Shown here: positions 1 through 13,932 of the stretch, piece after piece
How the letters are laid out: each line of letters opens with the position of its first letter
Position numbering within the stretch: the stretch's first letter is position 1
Assembly (NCBI GenBank): GCA_031216445.1
Contig: CM062216.1
Coordinates: 4,957,501 to 5,021,500, forward strand
DNA from: Lateolabrax maculatus
Lineage: Eukaryota > Chordata > Actinopteri > Acropomatiformes > Lateolabracidae
Direction of reading: 5' to 3'
DNA: 64,000 nt
Notes under the pieces: generated by a model
Seen by the model: only the letters and a program-made list of their open reading frames with translations
Databases searched by the model: none
What the model was told of the DNA's origin: nothing
Translations under genes and position numbers: made by a program

Positions 1-2555
1 GGGACAAACATCCAACAAATTCTTTACGCACTGCAGGTACATTTTACATGAACACAGGAAAACACCAACAAATGCATGTAGAGCAAAACTAGGCAGCTTA
101 CCAAGTATGTGACCACAAACTGGATACCAAAAAGGGTGGGGTTTACCTAAACTGTCAAGTCATACCTCACATAATGTGGTGTGTAAATAAACAAGTAACC
201 TCACAGCGTAATGATGTGAGGCAGACTTGAATTCAAAAGTACAGACAAGAAAGTGTAGTTTGGGTAAAGCCGGTAAAGACGTAACAGTGTTTTTCTCAGA
301 GCCCACACAAGTCTGATTTTTCTAACTTTTTTCAGCACCTACAGCACGCAACGCTTACCAGAACTGCCAAAATTGATGTGGATACCTCATACGTTTGCAG
401 AGTTTTACCCGGAAAGTTGTTTTGGATCACAGTAAGAAAATTCACTCAAAAAAGTCCAGGAATTAGGCAAAGGTCCAAACATGTCAGGTCAAACAGGCTT
501 TAAAATGCTGGAAAGCTAGGCAATGCACACTAGACAACATGGTGGAGAGTGAATGCAATCGGACCAGTATAAATACTGAGGGACTGATAGGGGGAGTGAG
601 CTGCAGGCAAGGAAAGGGGTGGGGAAAATGAGGTGATTAGCAGAGCGGGATGAACTGGCAGGACCTGAAACAACAGCAGGGTTGCATATATGGTATGAAA
701 ACAAAACAGATGAATAATAAAAACAAAAAGAGGGGCACCCTAAAATATAAGTGCAGAGGATGTTATGGACAAGGATAGATTTTACAGTGTTTTAGCTGAC
801 TCGGATATTCAGCTGTATTTATTGGAAATGTAGAAGACGTCAAAAGCTTGTGCACAATGCATCCTAATACATGTAGGCACTGTTGGCATGGCTCCGTGAG
901 CAGGAGAACTCAGCTTTCTCGGTCATTGTAGCATGCACTGATTTTAATGCCAAACTGCGTGTGAATGAGGACCAAAACAGCCGAATAAAATGATCTAAAG
1001 CACTCTATTTGTGCAGGGGATTTGGCAGGCATTGAAGCCTGCTTCTTATAGGTTATTCTGTAAAAGCATGAGAAAGTACTACCTTTCCTTTCCAGACAGA
1101 GGTGTTGGTTGAAGTTCCTTGTCTTGGTTCAGTGCTTGAATCTGTTTGGCATTATAACAGCTGAAAGGGTTAGCCATAGAAAAGAGAAAAGGAGGAGGAA
1201 GCTGGACGTTCCTCATTTACGGTTAGTTTCTCAGGCATGACTTTCGTACATTACTCAAACACAATGGATTTCATAATATTTCATAATCACTATAAACTTT
1301 ATTATTTTAACTGAAATGTAGTTATTAGTTCCTCCTTACAGTGTCTGAAACTGTGTATGCAGAAAGACAGGAACATGCACATGCATTCTTGACCTTTCAA
1401 ACTGTCACATTGTTTTCACATTACATTTATAGTCACTTTAAAGGTGCACCCAGATTTGAACAAAACCTAAGCTCAAAGGATCCTGATCTAGTTAAAAAAG
1501 TTAAAATTGTTAGGTGATCACCAAAAAAAATAAATAAATAAATTAAAGTCAATTAAGGACAATGTTTGAGTTGAGTTGGGTGGTTCTTTGTCCCCACACA
1601 TCTTATCGGGTTTCATCCTGCCTTACAGTAGTTAAATGAACCAGTATTGAGTAACAGCTCCATAAACGGGGTCATCCCTATGTATCTCTCGATAAACTGA
1701 ACCCAAAGACACACAGTTTATCACTGCACTCCAAATGGCATTAGTCAAATACAAAGCTAAGTTCAGGTGAAGTAAAGCTTTCGGGTTTACTGGTATGGTT
1801 TCTGTAAACAGTCCAAAAATGACCATTCAGCAGTTTCATTCATTCTTTGCTTCTTCCTCTTCACATGCCTGCAAAGGTTTACACAAGAGGTATTATGTAC
1901 GCTTAAGCAAGCACATTGCCTGGTGTGTCGTCAAGAGAGTGGGGTTTTGAGGTCCGATGCCGGAAATGCGCCCTGGTCTCCCCTGTCCCCGTAGAGGCAC
2001 ATGCAAGCTGTTGTGGACAAAGGTAATTGTTTTTGTCTGGTTTGACAACTTTCTACTCTGTAGATATGCCCTCAGTTATTGGTATTTGTCATGTAGATAT
2101 TTTGCATTTATGGAGGCCAGATGTAAAAGTCTAGGTGTGACGGCCATTTTGACAGCAGTGATATCATGCAGGATTTGTGTGTGAAGATGAATAATTAATG
2201 CCTTTATTCTTATAGTAGTGAGGACAGAACGTGTCAAAGAAACAAACTTCAAAATGAGATGTATCTTATTTTGTGGTAACTTACTAGAGTATATTCATTT
2301 ATTATAAAATATAATGTATTCATAAAATGCATTCTAGTGTGAGGCTTCTTTCCAGATTTGATATTTTTTACAGTGAGGAAGATGTTATTGGTGGGGTGAG
2401 ATCATAGGTGGACCCCAGCGGGACCTTTGAGATATGTGTATCGAGAGAGAGAATATGATGTAAAGAGGCCTGAAGCTATGGAAGCATTCATATCATCACA
2501 TTCCAGGGAAGAGCAGGGATTGACACAGGGGCCCTAAAAAATTTGTTTCTGTCCA

Positions 2556-2985
2556 GTGAGAAGTGTTAGGGTTCGCTGCCCACTGCCTGGACTTTTGCTT
2601 TGTTCCCCTCACCTACCATTCCCTCACCTTCCACCAGGTGCCCTCTGTCTTTCCTTCCTTCCCCATCTCCTCATCAGCCTCACTCCTTTCGCCTGTTCCC
2701 TCACCTGTCTCTACTCAGTCATCAGCCACCATATATATACCACTTCACTTTCTTTGTCGGGTGTCAGATCCTTTTGTGTGTCTGTGTGGTTCTTGTTCCT
2801 GGTTCCTGTTCCTTGTGTTTACAGTTTCTGGTTCCCGGTCCCCGTTTCCATGTGTCGGCTCTGGACTCTGTAACCTCGTCGACTGTGAATAAACTCCAGG
2901 CAGCATACCTGCCGGTCTCCTCTCCTCTCTGTGCTTGGGTCCTATCATTACCAAACGGCTTACGTGCCGTAACAAGAAGTGTCCA
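2556..2985 (+). mobile_element. Probable retroelement 3' part (LTR or LINE tail)
   Basis: Pyrimidine-rich sequence, then GTGAATAAACTCC (polyadenylation-like) and TGCTTGGGTCCTATCA, ending CGTGCCGTAACA. This layout recurs at ends of teleost retroelements. The open frames here are low-complexity and not genes. Confidence 0.45.
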
Positions 2986-5544
2986 TTTATTAGTTATTTT
3001 GCCAAAGAGGAAAATGATTTGAAGAAACATTCAATTGAAACTACTAACAACTGTCATATAATTATATTATAATTATTGCTCTCATGTTTTAGCTTAATTG
3101 CATATTTTTGGACAATCTACAAAATTAGACTTGTGATATGCAATTGGTTGTTTTGTTTTGGATTTTAGCACAGGCGGCTGGGATTGAGAAACAAGGAGAA
3201 GTGAAAAGGGCAAGGTGGCAAAGTATTTAAACCCTCTGTTCCTGTTTGTAGGGCTGCTTGTGAAACATTTGCAGTAAGCACAGCTCAAGGAGGACCAGCA
3301 CCACATTTTATGCAAGAATGGTGTGACTGGCTTGTCTCTGGGATTCTTTTATCCGATGGATCCGAAGTTGAATTTTATACCAACAGAATTATAACATCAC
3401 GCTTCAATGTTTCAATAGTTTGTTAATGTAGTGCCATGAACAGTTAATATTGTCTTAAGGCGCTTTACAGTACATACTCCGTCTACGATTAACAAATGCA
3501 TGTTACTGTATGCAGCTGTAAACCATGGGTTATGGTTTCCTGGGAAATGGTATGGTATGTATAATGCATATGTATAAAGCATAAAAGTACAGTTGAATGT
3601 TTTGGGTCTGATTATTTAAGACTGAAGATGAGTCTGACATGACTGCTTACATCCAAGATATCCTGGATTGTGGCTACAAGGGGAAACACATGGAGCACAA
3701 AGGAAACATATTAAGGTATTCACGCGGTAACAACTACTGTTGATGTAACACACTGCAGTGTGGCCTCAGATAAATGCCATGTGCGGTTTGCTTTTTCTTC
3801 AAAAAATGGATAATGGCAAGCTCTTTCTAAATTCTTTGTTTCTAGGATGCACTGTGCACCTTTAATTTGAAGAAAGAGAAATGATCTCCAGGCTAAGGCT
3901 CTCCTATTAAAACATTTAAATGTCTTTATTTTACTGACATGACCTGAATAAAAGGAAATAGTGTTGCCCACATGTAGCGGCAAAGCCAGGGCCATGTTCC
4001 TCAGCCTGTTGCCCTAAAGACTTCTCTGCTTCACCTCGGAAAAAGTGTTTTCTTGCTCTGGAGTTAATTTTTCTTTCCTTGAAGTTTTTCTGTATTCAGG
4101 GCAATTTGACTTCATGTGATGACAAAATACATGCCCATGCTTCAACAAGGGGCTACAAAGTATATAACTTCATCAAAGTGATGCAGACAAAGCCAGTAGT
4201 GTGACTCAGTCTCTTCATCACAGGAGAGGATGACTCAGTATGCTGAAGTCGTACCACATGGTATTTCCTTACCTTCCTTCTTGCTTTTCATTTGGTTAAG
4301 TTTTGAGGAATCTCAGTGAGTATCATTATGTGTGAAATGTAGGTGGACTCGCATCACTTCATGTCCCATCTGGCCAGAGTCCAAGAGGTTGAAGTAAGCA
4401 AGTGACAGATTTAAAAATCTTGGAGCACTTCCATGATTTCCTTCTAGAACTTGAAGGTACGTACAACCACTTATTTAAAGTAGTGATGTGTGACCGCATG
4501 TTAAGATTTCCCCCCTAAATATACAGCAGAAAAATTTCTTATTGATCATTACATCCAATTGTTTGCATTTAAAATGACTGGAAGAGAGATTTTTTTCTGG
4601 CTAAAACCTGATGATGGCACGGCAGGAGAGACTTTGACTGTACCCTCATTCATGCGGCGGATGACTGGTCAAGCTCTTCTGGTTTTGGCAAATCAGTGCA
4701 CATTTAAGATCACAGTGAAGTTTGACCATCGCTGTCCAAACGCCATGCCTGTGTGTTACCTAAGTGTCAGCGCTCACACAGACACAGTCACATTCCCAGT
4801 AGTGTTCTGGATTAGCGTGGTCAGGTTCCTGATCGTGCAAGTGTTCTGCTTGAGGGATCTGTGATGGAAACAACACATCAGACTCTGATTACCATTATAA
4901 CCATTGTCTTGTCTTTTCACATACTGTAGAAGTCTATTTAGAATATTAATTCATATATATTGTTTCAGGTTATAATAATTTAGCAACTTTCTTTCTTGTG
5001 CTAAAAAGCATCTTTTGAGAGATCTGGCTCAGGTGCTTGCAGCATCCCGATCCTACAAAGCTGGTTAGGGGCAAAGTTTTCTTTACGCTTAAGGGGTGCC
5101 ATTTCCAGGTCAACCTAATTTTGTAGATCTGTTCATAGACCTTGTAGAATGAAGACGTACCCCACACAGAGGAGGTGAACAGTACCTGAACGGTCAACAA
5201 AGCCCCCTTCTTCTAGGATGTGAAGCAAGTTGTAATACTGAGATGTTACAGCACTCCAAACATCTCTCCACAGGCGTTCCACTCTGGAAACAAGTTGGTG
5301 ACATTCAGTATGAATTATTTTACATAAAGTAAACATGTATAGTATTACATTACATAGACGTTAACCCATTTTTACCTTTGGTCAAAAGCCATAACGCTGC
5401 CACGACCTGTTCCTCACACAGTAAGCATGCAGACGTCCATATTTCCCACCCCTTGATCAGCTCGCACTTTAAACGAGGCAAACCGAGTGGTGTGATATGT
5501 TGTTTCTGTGTAAAGGTGTTTTCTTTTAACTAGTTGGAAAGCTA

Positions 5545-5857
5545 TACTATTACCATCCTGCTGATTTGTTGTCTCTCCTCCTGCTCTCTCTCCTCCTCTC
5601 TCCTCCCCTTTCAACCCACTCGGTTGATGCAGATGGCCGCCCACCCAGAGCCTGGTTCTGCTCGAGGTTTCTACCTGTTAAAAGGGAGTTTTTCCTCGCC
5701 ACTGTCGCCAAGTGCTGCTCATGGTGGGAACTGTTGGGTCTCTGTAAATAATATTTTAAAGAGTATGGTCTAGACCTACTCTATGTGAAAAGCGTCTTGA
5801 GATAACTTTTGTTATGATTTGGCTCTAAACAATTAAATCTACTTGACTTGACTTGCT
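5545..5857 (+). mobile_element. Teleost retroelement 3' tail ending in (TTGAC)n
   Basis: CGAGGTTTCTACCTGTTAAA, GGGAGTTTTTCCTCGCCACT and GTCGCCAAGTGCTGCTCATG are hallmark words of a very common teleost repeat. It ends in CTTGACTTGACTTG, a LINE-style short tandem tail. The frames at 5534-5773 lie inside it and are not genes. Confidence 0.75.
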
Positions 5858-8800
5858 AGAGCCAGCCCTGCTTTAAGGCAATTATTGATTGTGTGATTAT
5901 CAACTGAGTCTTCTCAGTGCAGACTGTCCATGGTTTGATGCAACTACAATAAAGAACACAAGGGGGCAGCAGTGCTCTGATTATGATCACTGATGGTTTC
6001 AAAAAATCACCCCAAAATTAATTATATTTTGAGAACAGCGAATTTCTCTTCAAAACACCTCATCTTAAAATCATTTAAATGAGTTTGATTCAGTGATCTG
6101 TGATATTATGGACACATATCTTCAATAGGAGCCTTAATTGATTCTGTACTTTGTTCCCTAAATAGAGAAAAGGTGAATAAGTTTCCACTAAACACCTGCT
6201 TTTCACAGTAGAAGCATATTAGTATCTTGGAGTTACAAATAATATGACAATGTTATATCAGCTGATGATTTTTTTAGCAGGGATCCATAGATCTTATAGG
6301 ATATTTTATATGTCAGCAGTATTAAAGATGACTGTACCAGACAGTAATTACACTAACAGCATATTTTGGACAGTAAACCTCATCTGAAGTTAAGTTATTC
6401 CTATAAATAACATCACAGCAAAAATATCTAAGTTAAATTAATAAAAACAAAAGTAATCTATATATATATAAATTAACCTATTATAATCAAAGACACCTCA
6501 TTGACAACTACTGATTTGTTATTTAGTTATTTGTATATACTGAGATTAATCTCTAATTCTTAAACTAGACATAAACTGTAATGTGCGTTTGAAGCGTTTT
6601 ATTGTTTTTGTAAAGAATACCACATCAGGTGAATCTCCTAATGTTTTATGTCCATTGCAGGACAACAAGGGGACAGAGCAGCTGGAAGGTGACTGGAGAG
6701 GTAAAACAAGGAGAGTCAGGAATGTCTTTCCCTCCTTGTCTTCATCCCTGAAGGATTTACTGAAAAGAAGCTTGTCCTTTCACTGATAGTTTTCGAGATT
6801 AATCTGTGGTAATATAAATTCTCAAACCCAAACTTCATGTTTACACAGTAAGCAACTTCACGATAAAAATGAATCGTGATTTTATAGAAGGGAGTGTTCT
6901 ACAGTGCAGAACCACCAAAACTGAGCGAATCCAAACATTTATGGAGGCAAATTTCTACCTGGAAAATTCCTAATGAATAATTAGGAATAATTAAAAAAAA
7001 TTCTGTTCAGTATCACCTAATATCGACCTAATGGAACTTAATATCTCTTTAATATGACATAGCAAGTCCGAACTCTGACTCATCCCATAATATATCTTAT
7101 GTGAGGATTATAAATACATAACATTGCTTAATCATAATATCGGCAGATTAAGTTCTTGTCATAACTATGAGATACTAATGATCGACTTATGTATTTTCTT
7201 AGTGGGTCTACAGTGTAAATATTAGTTCTGTAACATTCTTGAAGAAATATGTTTATACACTTAATCTTTTTAAGTATAAAAACTCCCCACCTCCCCAGAA
7301 TTGTTTATTGTTCATACAGCCATATCCATTAGTATTATCCAATAAAAAGTTCACAACCTGACTAAGACTAATAAATTGGACAAGAAAGGAAAAAGTGAAG
7401 AAATAAAATATTAATAAAATATTAAGCAACATTAAATATATAAATTATAGATTCACAAAGAGGTAAATGTGGCTTTAATCTCAAAGATGCCGTCAGCCTC
7501 TTTTAATGCACTGATAAAGAAAACAGTGACACTACTGAGGAGGACTGAAGACCTGGAAAGAGTCCATGAGAGTGTTTCCCCATCAGAAACATGGCCGCCC
7601 TCTGTAAACACAAACAGTCAAACAGAGGTAAACAGAGATCACCGGCACATGGAAGGTTTTTTTCTCTGGAACACTTGTTTATGTTCTGTGCTGTAAACAG
7701 GAGTTTGTGTGAAACTTCACCACATGAACAGAAATCAAACACAGTTCAATAGAATTAATATAATAATAATATAACCAGGGGCTGCAACTGCCACTGAGGA
7801 CACTGAAGTCATGTCCTAAGAAAACTAATATATTCCAGTATTTTTACAAACAGGCTGAAACCAAGAAACGAACCAACAGACAGACGGATATATGGATAAA
7901 CCATTAATTTGTTAAATTCTTTTGCTGGCAGTGTGCAGAAGGCTTTAAACAGTTTTTTCTCTAAATGTTGTTAAAATATTCACAGAAAGTATAATTACAG
8001 TATATTAAACAGTTTGAATAAATAAAAAATGACAACTATAAATAGTTAAAATAGTTTAGAGGCTTATTTCGGTGTATCGTGCTAAAATCCTGGCTATGAC
8101 CCTGGGTACAATCCACCTTGGATATCTATCTGAAACCTCACCTAAGTGATTCTAACGAGATCATTGTGTATTCATTATTATTATTCTGATTACTACAAAT
8201 TTACACTACATTTCTCTTGTAAAAACCCTAGTTAAATAAGATTAGCTGAGAACCTGCAGATATCAATTCCTTTCTGTGCTTTCGCCACAGAGAAAGGTGC
8301 AGGGCGTGTTTCGTTGGGCTTCACACAGATGCACAAAAACTGATTAGTGATTACACCCAGGTCCTCTGTGGGCTTCTGTATGTATGTTTTAAGTCAGTGT
8401 TACATGCTGGCGCTGACAGCATCCAACTCTGCCGCCACACAGATAATAATTAGCTCTGTCCTCTCAGCACCCAGTCAATGATTAGCTGTATTGATGATTC
8501 CATCACCGCCGGCTGTGTACTCTTCACTGCAGATATGAAGCATCTGTGAATGTTCAATGAGGAAGATTTTAAAGTAGAAATAGACAACTTTTTCTTTCTG
8601 AGATTTAAGTAAATTCAAGGAAAAAAAAAACACACATTTACAAGAAAAAAACTTGAATATTCTCTGAGATTATAAGGTCATACAATTGCAAGAAAAGTGT
8701 CTCTTCAAAGTCCTGACGCTTATGATAATACGGTGATTCTGGGCTAAAATCACAAGTATTTACTTATTGCTGAATCCAATTACAAAGTAGCCAATAATTT

Positions 8801-9121
8801 GATTAGGTCATCCACTGCAGGTGTAGGTACCAGATGTGCTCGGCCTGCCAGATCTGCTCGGGGTCCTGAGTGTAGAAAAAAAGATCTATATCTAACAAAA
8901 TGTAAATGCCAAACTTTACATGTAATTATTCATATCTATATGGATAGTTTAAGTTATATATATATATGTGTGTGTGTTAATGGCGTCTCAGAATAGTACA
9001 GTGAAGTACACTTAATTGTATTTCACTACATTTGTAGTAGCACTAATGATATATTGTTAGTTCACTTAGTACACTATCAATATATCGGTATAAATTAGCA
9101 CACTTTTAGTACATTAATCAT

Positions 9122-9169
9122 GAGTGCACATGGAAGTATACTTAAAATTAAGTATACTTCAGTGCACTC
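9122..9169. repeat. Perfect-core palindrome in AGTACACTT-rich repeat
   Basis: GAAGTATACTTAA, two bases, then TTAAGTATACTTC (9133-9160) form perfect 13-bp arms. Outer arms GAGTGCAC and GTGCACTC extend it to 48 bp. The surrounding 9.0-9.2 kb repeats TAGTACACTT-type words. Confidence 0.8.
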
Positions 9170-10906
9170 CTTGTACATTAATGCATGTGTGAAATAAATT
9201 GCACAGGCACAAAACAAAGGGAGATTCTGTTTTATTTTCAAATATTGTACTTCAAAACCACTAAGGTCATTTATAAGGCATTCACAACAATTCTTTCTTT
9301 TTTTTTGGTTTTTGGACATTTGAGACTGTTTTTGATGCTTTCAGAGAGGGTTTCCTAACACAGGAGTACAGCTAAGGCACAGCACTACTCCCAGAGAGAG
9401 AGAACAATAAAGAAAGGCAAGAAAATAAGAAAACATACAGTCAATAAGACAGAAATGGCACTGGAAAACAAACAAAAAATAGGTTGGTACTGGATATAAA
9501 AGCATTGTAGTGTGAGGCTCAAACAAAGAGTGTGAAAAGAACAAACCTCTCAGCTAGAATTTTCTTCCAGAATCTGAAGACTTGTATCAACATCGGAACA
9601 TTCTCGTCATTTACTTAAAAATTGTACATCATCTATGAGTATTTTACATACTGATTCACATCGACTCCCTTGTCATATGAAAAATACATATCGGACATAA
9701 AATGGCTCTCAATTTTCAAATCAAAATGGAGCAGGAACAGACAACAAATGCTGAATTTGTTTTTTTTAATGTATCTTTGAAACATTATGCTAAGATAACT
9801 GCTGACATACAAATATTGAAAGAATTACTGTATCTATGCATCAAACTAGGAAATCTGTGGGTGGCCAAAGTTATGATAATAAATAATGTTTAAACTTTAT
9901 AACATTAACCTAAATGACTGTTGGATTAAATTGTAAATAAATTAAATTTGGTTTAACCAAGTTTAACCATTTGATTTCTCCATTAAAATAAAACCAGAAA
10001 CAAAAAAATGAGTCAAACTCTCCTTACTTTGAGAACAAAAACAAAAACAGACTAACACTTTTAAAATAAACACTACCTGTCCTTGTGGCTGGGGATGAAA
10101 AACCGTTTACTGCGGACAACAGGAGAAACCGGAATACGCTTGTTAGTGTTGATCTTTACATTTTCATGTCTGTGTGGAGAGCATCCTCTCACCAGCCGAT
10201 ACACCCTCCCCACCCCATATCAAAATAAGAGCCCGCCATATTTTACATCTTGTTGGTATTGAAATACTGGTGATCAGTCTAATGCTGAAATCAAACATAC
10301 CCTGACTGAATCTCCTGCAGTTAGTTTAATCCTTAATCTGACAGTTAATTACTGATGTCCATGCTCTATGCATGTTTCAGTCCTGTGCACTGCTTTATCA
10401 TTTTTACAGTTTAACAAAAAATGTCTCTTTCAGGGTTAAACCCTTCAACACCACAAGTAGCCGACTGTGCTGATCCAAACCCAAACATCTGGTAACATCT
10501 GCACCATCCGTCGATCATTTCAAATAATAAATTATGTATTATAGTCACAATCTTTTCCAGAATAAATATGACGTACTGTTCATGTCCTTACTTTAAGTGC
10601 TGACTGTCACAGAACAACAGTTCATTCGGAGCTTCACCCTCATGGTTAGAAAACCCCACTGGTCTCCAGTTTTGGTCCCAATAATATTGTCATATGGCAA
10701 CGACGCACACTGGAATAATTTATTTAAGAATGATTAAATATTAGTTTTATAGTAATGAACAATATAACTAATTGAGGATTGCACCACCAAGGATTAGGAT
10801 TTGTTAATTTGAACTATTTTGATTTAAAACCGCAATGATTCGTGTTATTTTTGACACTATATTACATTTTGAATAATAAATATGAGCAGCCTGCAGTCAC
10901 TTAAAA

Positions 10907-11266
10907 AGTAATAGTTCAACATTTTGAGAAAGTGCACTTCTTCGCTTTCTTTCTTAAAGATGGACAACATAGATACCACTTACATGTCTGTATGGTTATC
11001 TTAGGTTGGCATAAAGACTTCTCGAGTCTTGCTGTCACTTGTTAGTTTGTGATCTTTAGAGGTGCTGTTAGGCAGACTCTGTTACCTTTCGACAGAGCAA
11101 GGCTAACTGCTTCCCCCTGTTTCCAGTCTTTATGCTAAGCTACGCTAACTGGCTGCTGGATGTGGTGTCATTTTTTACCGTACAGACATGAGACTGGTGT
11201 ACCAGTGTGAACATTTAACTCTTGGCAAAAAAGAAAATACATGTCTCGAAATGTCGAACTCTTGCT
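10907..11266. mobile_element. Foldback element with long inverted ends (family 3)
   Basis: The left arm (10911-10998, ATAGTTCAACATTTTGAG...) recurs as a diverged inverse at about 11177-11265 (...CGAAATGTCGAACTCTTG). Between them lies the family signature CCAGTCTTTATGCTAAGCTA. It could fold into a long hairpin. Confidence 0.65.
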
Positions 11267-12270
11267 CTGCAAGATAGTTATTAGTCTGTTTTAGATAACA
11301 AACAAATTGAGCTGAAATTAAATTGAGTTTTGCTCATCGAAAAGCCTCTTCTCCAGTCGCATTATTGAGTTCTGACTGATCTTTTATATTTGCTGGTGCA
11401 ACCCAGACTTGGTGTATGACATTTTCTGGGCCAGCTGTCTTGGCACAAAGTCCATCACTGAGCAGCATGGAAATACCTAAAGGTTCATCGAAATGTTTTG
11501 GGTGGTCTCCTCCTCTCCCCTCCTCACCTGCTACATCCAAAATCAACTCACAGTAAAGCCAATTCAAATCTTTCATGCACATGTAAATAATGTTATGAAT
11601 GGAAGGAAGTCTGGTTTAAAAATGCAAAAATGTGTTTTTTTTTTTTTTAAGTTTCACGTCATAAATTAAATACCTTTTGGGAAATATACGGAACAGATAC
11701 ATATGCATTTCTAAGGCCTCTCTTGTGCTCTGCTAACTGCTGATGTGCTATTATATCTGACATCTTGCAGATTAAACATTTACTTAAAAAACAAAACAAT
11801 TGAGAGACCAATTAATACAAATCTGTTACAGACATCCCCACAAATGTCCAACTGAAATTAAGGAAACAAACATGACTTTAACGTACTTGGCTGTAACAGT
11901 GCGGAAAAGTTAAAGGGAAGCGGGGGGAGGAGGCCGAGATTCACCCAAGACTGACACAAACACTTACCACCAGTCCTGACAAACGGTCGGACGGTTTTGC
12001 ACCCACTGCACCAAATATCAGCATATCAAATATTAATCACTGACAAAAAAAAATAAAAAATGGTTTTATACAAACTTCTGAATAAATTACTCACGTAGCA
12101 GTCGTACGCTTTGACACAGTCACATCAGTTTCTACAGCAAAGAGCGGACACAAAATGTGCGTGAAGTAAAAAGAAAAGAGGATGTGAATCTCTTCGGAGT
12201 TCCAGCATAGCGGACGTCTCACACTTCAAGTCTCAGGCGGTCTGAAGGACTCAGACATGGCACAGAAAGA

Positions 12271-12308
12271 AACACACACACACGCACGCACGCACGCACG
12301 CACGCACA
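12271..12308. repeat. (CA)n/(CGCA)n microsatellite
   Basis: A short CA run passes into seven or so CGCA units. Confidence 0.9.
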
Positions 12309-12360
12309 CCAAAATACAGAACCGGTCAGTGTCGGGGAGAAATGTTCTTAATACGTTTGT

Positions 12361-12720
12361 GAGTGGAGGAAAGTAACTGAGTACCTTTACTCAAGTACTG
12401 TACTTCAGTATTACTTGTACAAACACCTTGACAACATGTATTTTTCTAGATTAAATAATCCAAAAGTATAGAAAGTAGTGAAAATTAGCTCCACTACTAT
12501 ACGTTAACATGCGGTTTCCGTCAATAATAACCTAATATTATAATATACTGTATATAATACCACGACACACCAAAAGAGGCCATCCTACAAATTGAGTACC
12601 CTACTTTTGCTAACTTATACTTCTGTACTTTAACTTAACGTAAGATTTTGGTGTATTTTGTTTATTGCTGTATTACTACATTTACTTAAGTAAAGGATCT
12701 GAGTATTTTTTCCACCACCG
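12361..12720 (+). mobile_element. hAT-like short element (family 2), copy a
   Basis: Ends are near-inverted: GAGTGGAGGAAAGTAACTGA and AAAAATTCCACCACC-type sequence (plus strand TTTTTTCCACCACC). The interior has the stepped TACTTAAGTA pattern of this common teleost family. GTTTGT flanks both sides. Confidence 0.65.
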
Positions 12721-13636
12721 GCAGTTTGTCAGTGTTATCCAGTGGACGCATCTGCATGACTTTTTTAAACTTTAAGACTACTAAAGCCACACGGTTACGG
12801 TTAGTTCAACATCCAACGGTTTAAAAATCTGGCAAGAGCCTGAAAGAACATCACAAATGCATTCCAACTGAATGCAAAGGGAATTTTTTTACGTACTTAA
12901 TTTGAGGGTACAACTAACCTGATAATATTATAATATTGTGCACAAACATTTGAGGGAATAATCTGTCACAATATCCCCACCGACACCTCCCTGGCTCTGT
13001 ATGAGAACGTCTATGGTTGCTGATGACTTTTTTAGGGCTCATTATCTCTGCATCATACCTGAAGAATCCTATTATCTCAAGAGAACAAATTGTGCTCCTA
13101 TTTTAGTGTTTCGGGCCTCTTATCCAAAGAGATGAGATAATGAGCTAATAGTCTGATACCTCGAGAAAACCAAATACTTTTCCACTCTTCAGTAAACAAT
13201 TGTACATGGTGACATTTGCAGCTGAAAAAGCCTTGCAAAAAAGGCAATGCATTAACTGTTGACTTTCATTTGGAATTTCAATTCATTCTAACTTTTGTCA
13301 CCCGTCTTCGCTAAGTGCCTGTAAAGCATTTTAACCTCTCCTCGTGCCTGAGCAGAGTCAGAGTTTTTCTCATTTTGTTTTTTTAAAACTTTTCCCGGGC
13401 AATTATCAGGGTATTTTTATCAGTGTATCAGGGTCTGGATTTCAGGATCACTGGGAACCTTGAATGAAATAGTATTCTCTGGATAACGGTAGGAAATAAA
13501 AGAAATGCGATCACTGGCAAAGAAGCTGATGGGCCTAAAGAATGAGCAACCGCGTCTGTTTTCAGCAACTGAACATGTAAAACACACACACCCAGGGAAA
13601 CACTCACAACGAGAGGTATAGAGTTCTTCTGCTTCA

Positions 13637-13683
13637 ACACACACACACACACACACACACACTCTCACTCACTCACTCACTCG
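13637..13683. repeat. (CA)n followed by (ACTC)n microsatellite
   Basis: About 13 CA units, then ACTC units. It lies just below the xylt1 stop, so it may be in the 3'UTR. Confidence 0.9.
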
Positions 13684-13932
13684 CTCACGCACAGAGCTTT
13701 GTAGTCCCAGATAACAGTGAAAGCAGCAGACTGAATGAGGACTGAAGGAGAATATTTTTCCTCTGCTTCCTGTCTCTGCCTCCAAAGTTTGATCCATCTG
13801 TTTCCTTTCACTCTGACGTTGCACAAACTGTTAAATAAATAAATAGCAGACACAAACAGGGCATCGGGCCCCCGTGCCTTCCTTCATCTATTTCTCCTCC
13901 ATCCACTCGTCCTCCCTCAGTCCGTCCGTCTG

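Larger units (their letters stand above)
1..13932. other. Gene-poor 3' flank of xylt1
   Basis: No open frame here was recognised as a functional gene. The sequence is AT-rich with interspersed repeats near 2.56-2.98, 5.55-5.86, 9.0-9.2, 10.9-11.27 and 12.36-12.72 kb. The part nearest 13.9 kb is probably xylt1 3'UTR, of unknown extent. A short sialyltransferase-like segment on the plus strand near 1.93-2.02 kb is described as a finding. Confidence 0.6.

Noticed and set aside
2556..3022. Three overlapping plus-strand frames of 105-140 codons
   Set aside because: They are Pro/Ser/Leu-rich, driven by pyrimidine bias, in a probable retroelement tail. No frame stands out.
7469..7696. 75-codon plus-strand frame starting MALISKMPSASFNALIKK
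   Set aside because: It has no homology I recognise and no splice or promoter context, and the centre (CATGGCCGCCCTCTGTAAAC) looks repeat-derived.
8800..8870. Minus-strand reading DPEQIWQAEHIWYLHLQW
   Set aside because: It looks protein-like, but I suspect a common teleost repeat containing GCCAGATCTGCTCGG. It is too short and has no exon signals.
13637..13683. CRISPR-like spacing of short repeats
   Set aside because: It is a simple CA/ACTC microsatellite with no spacers, in a vertebrate genome.
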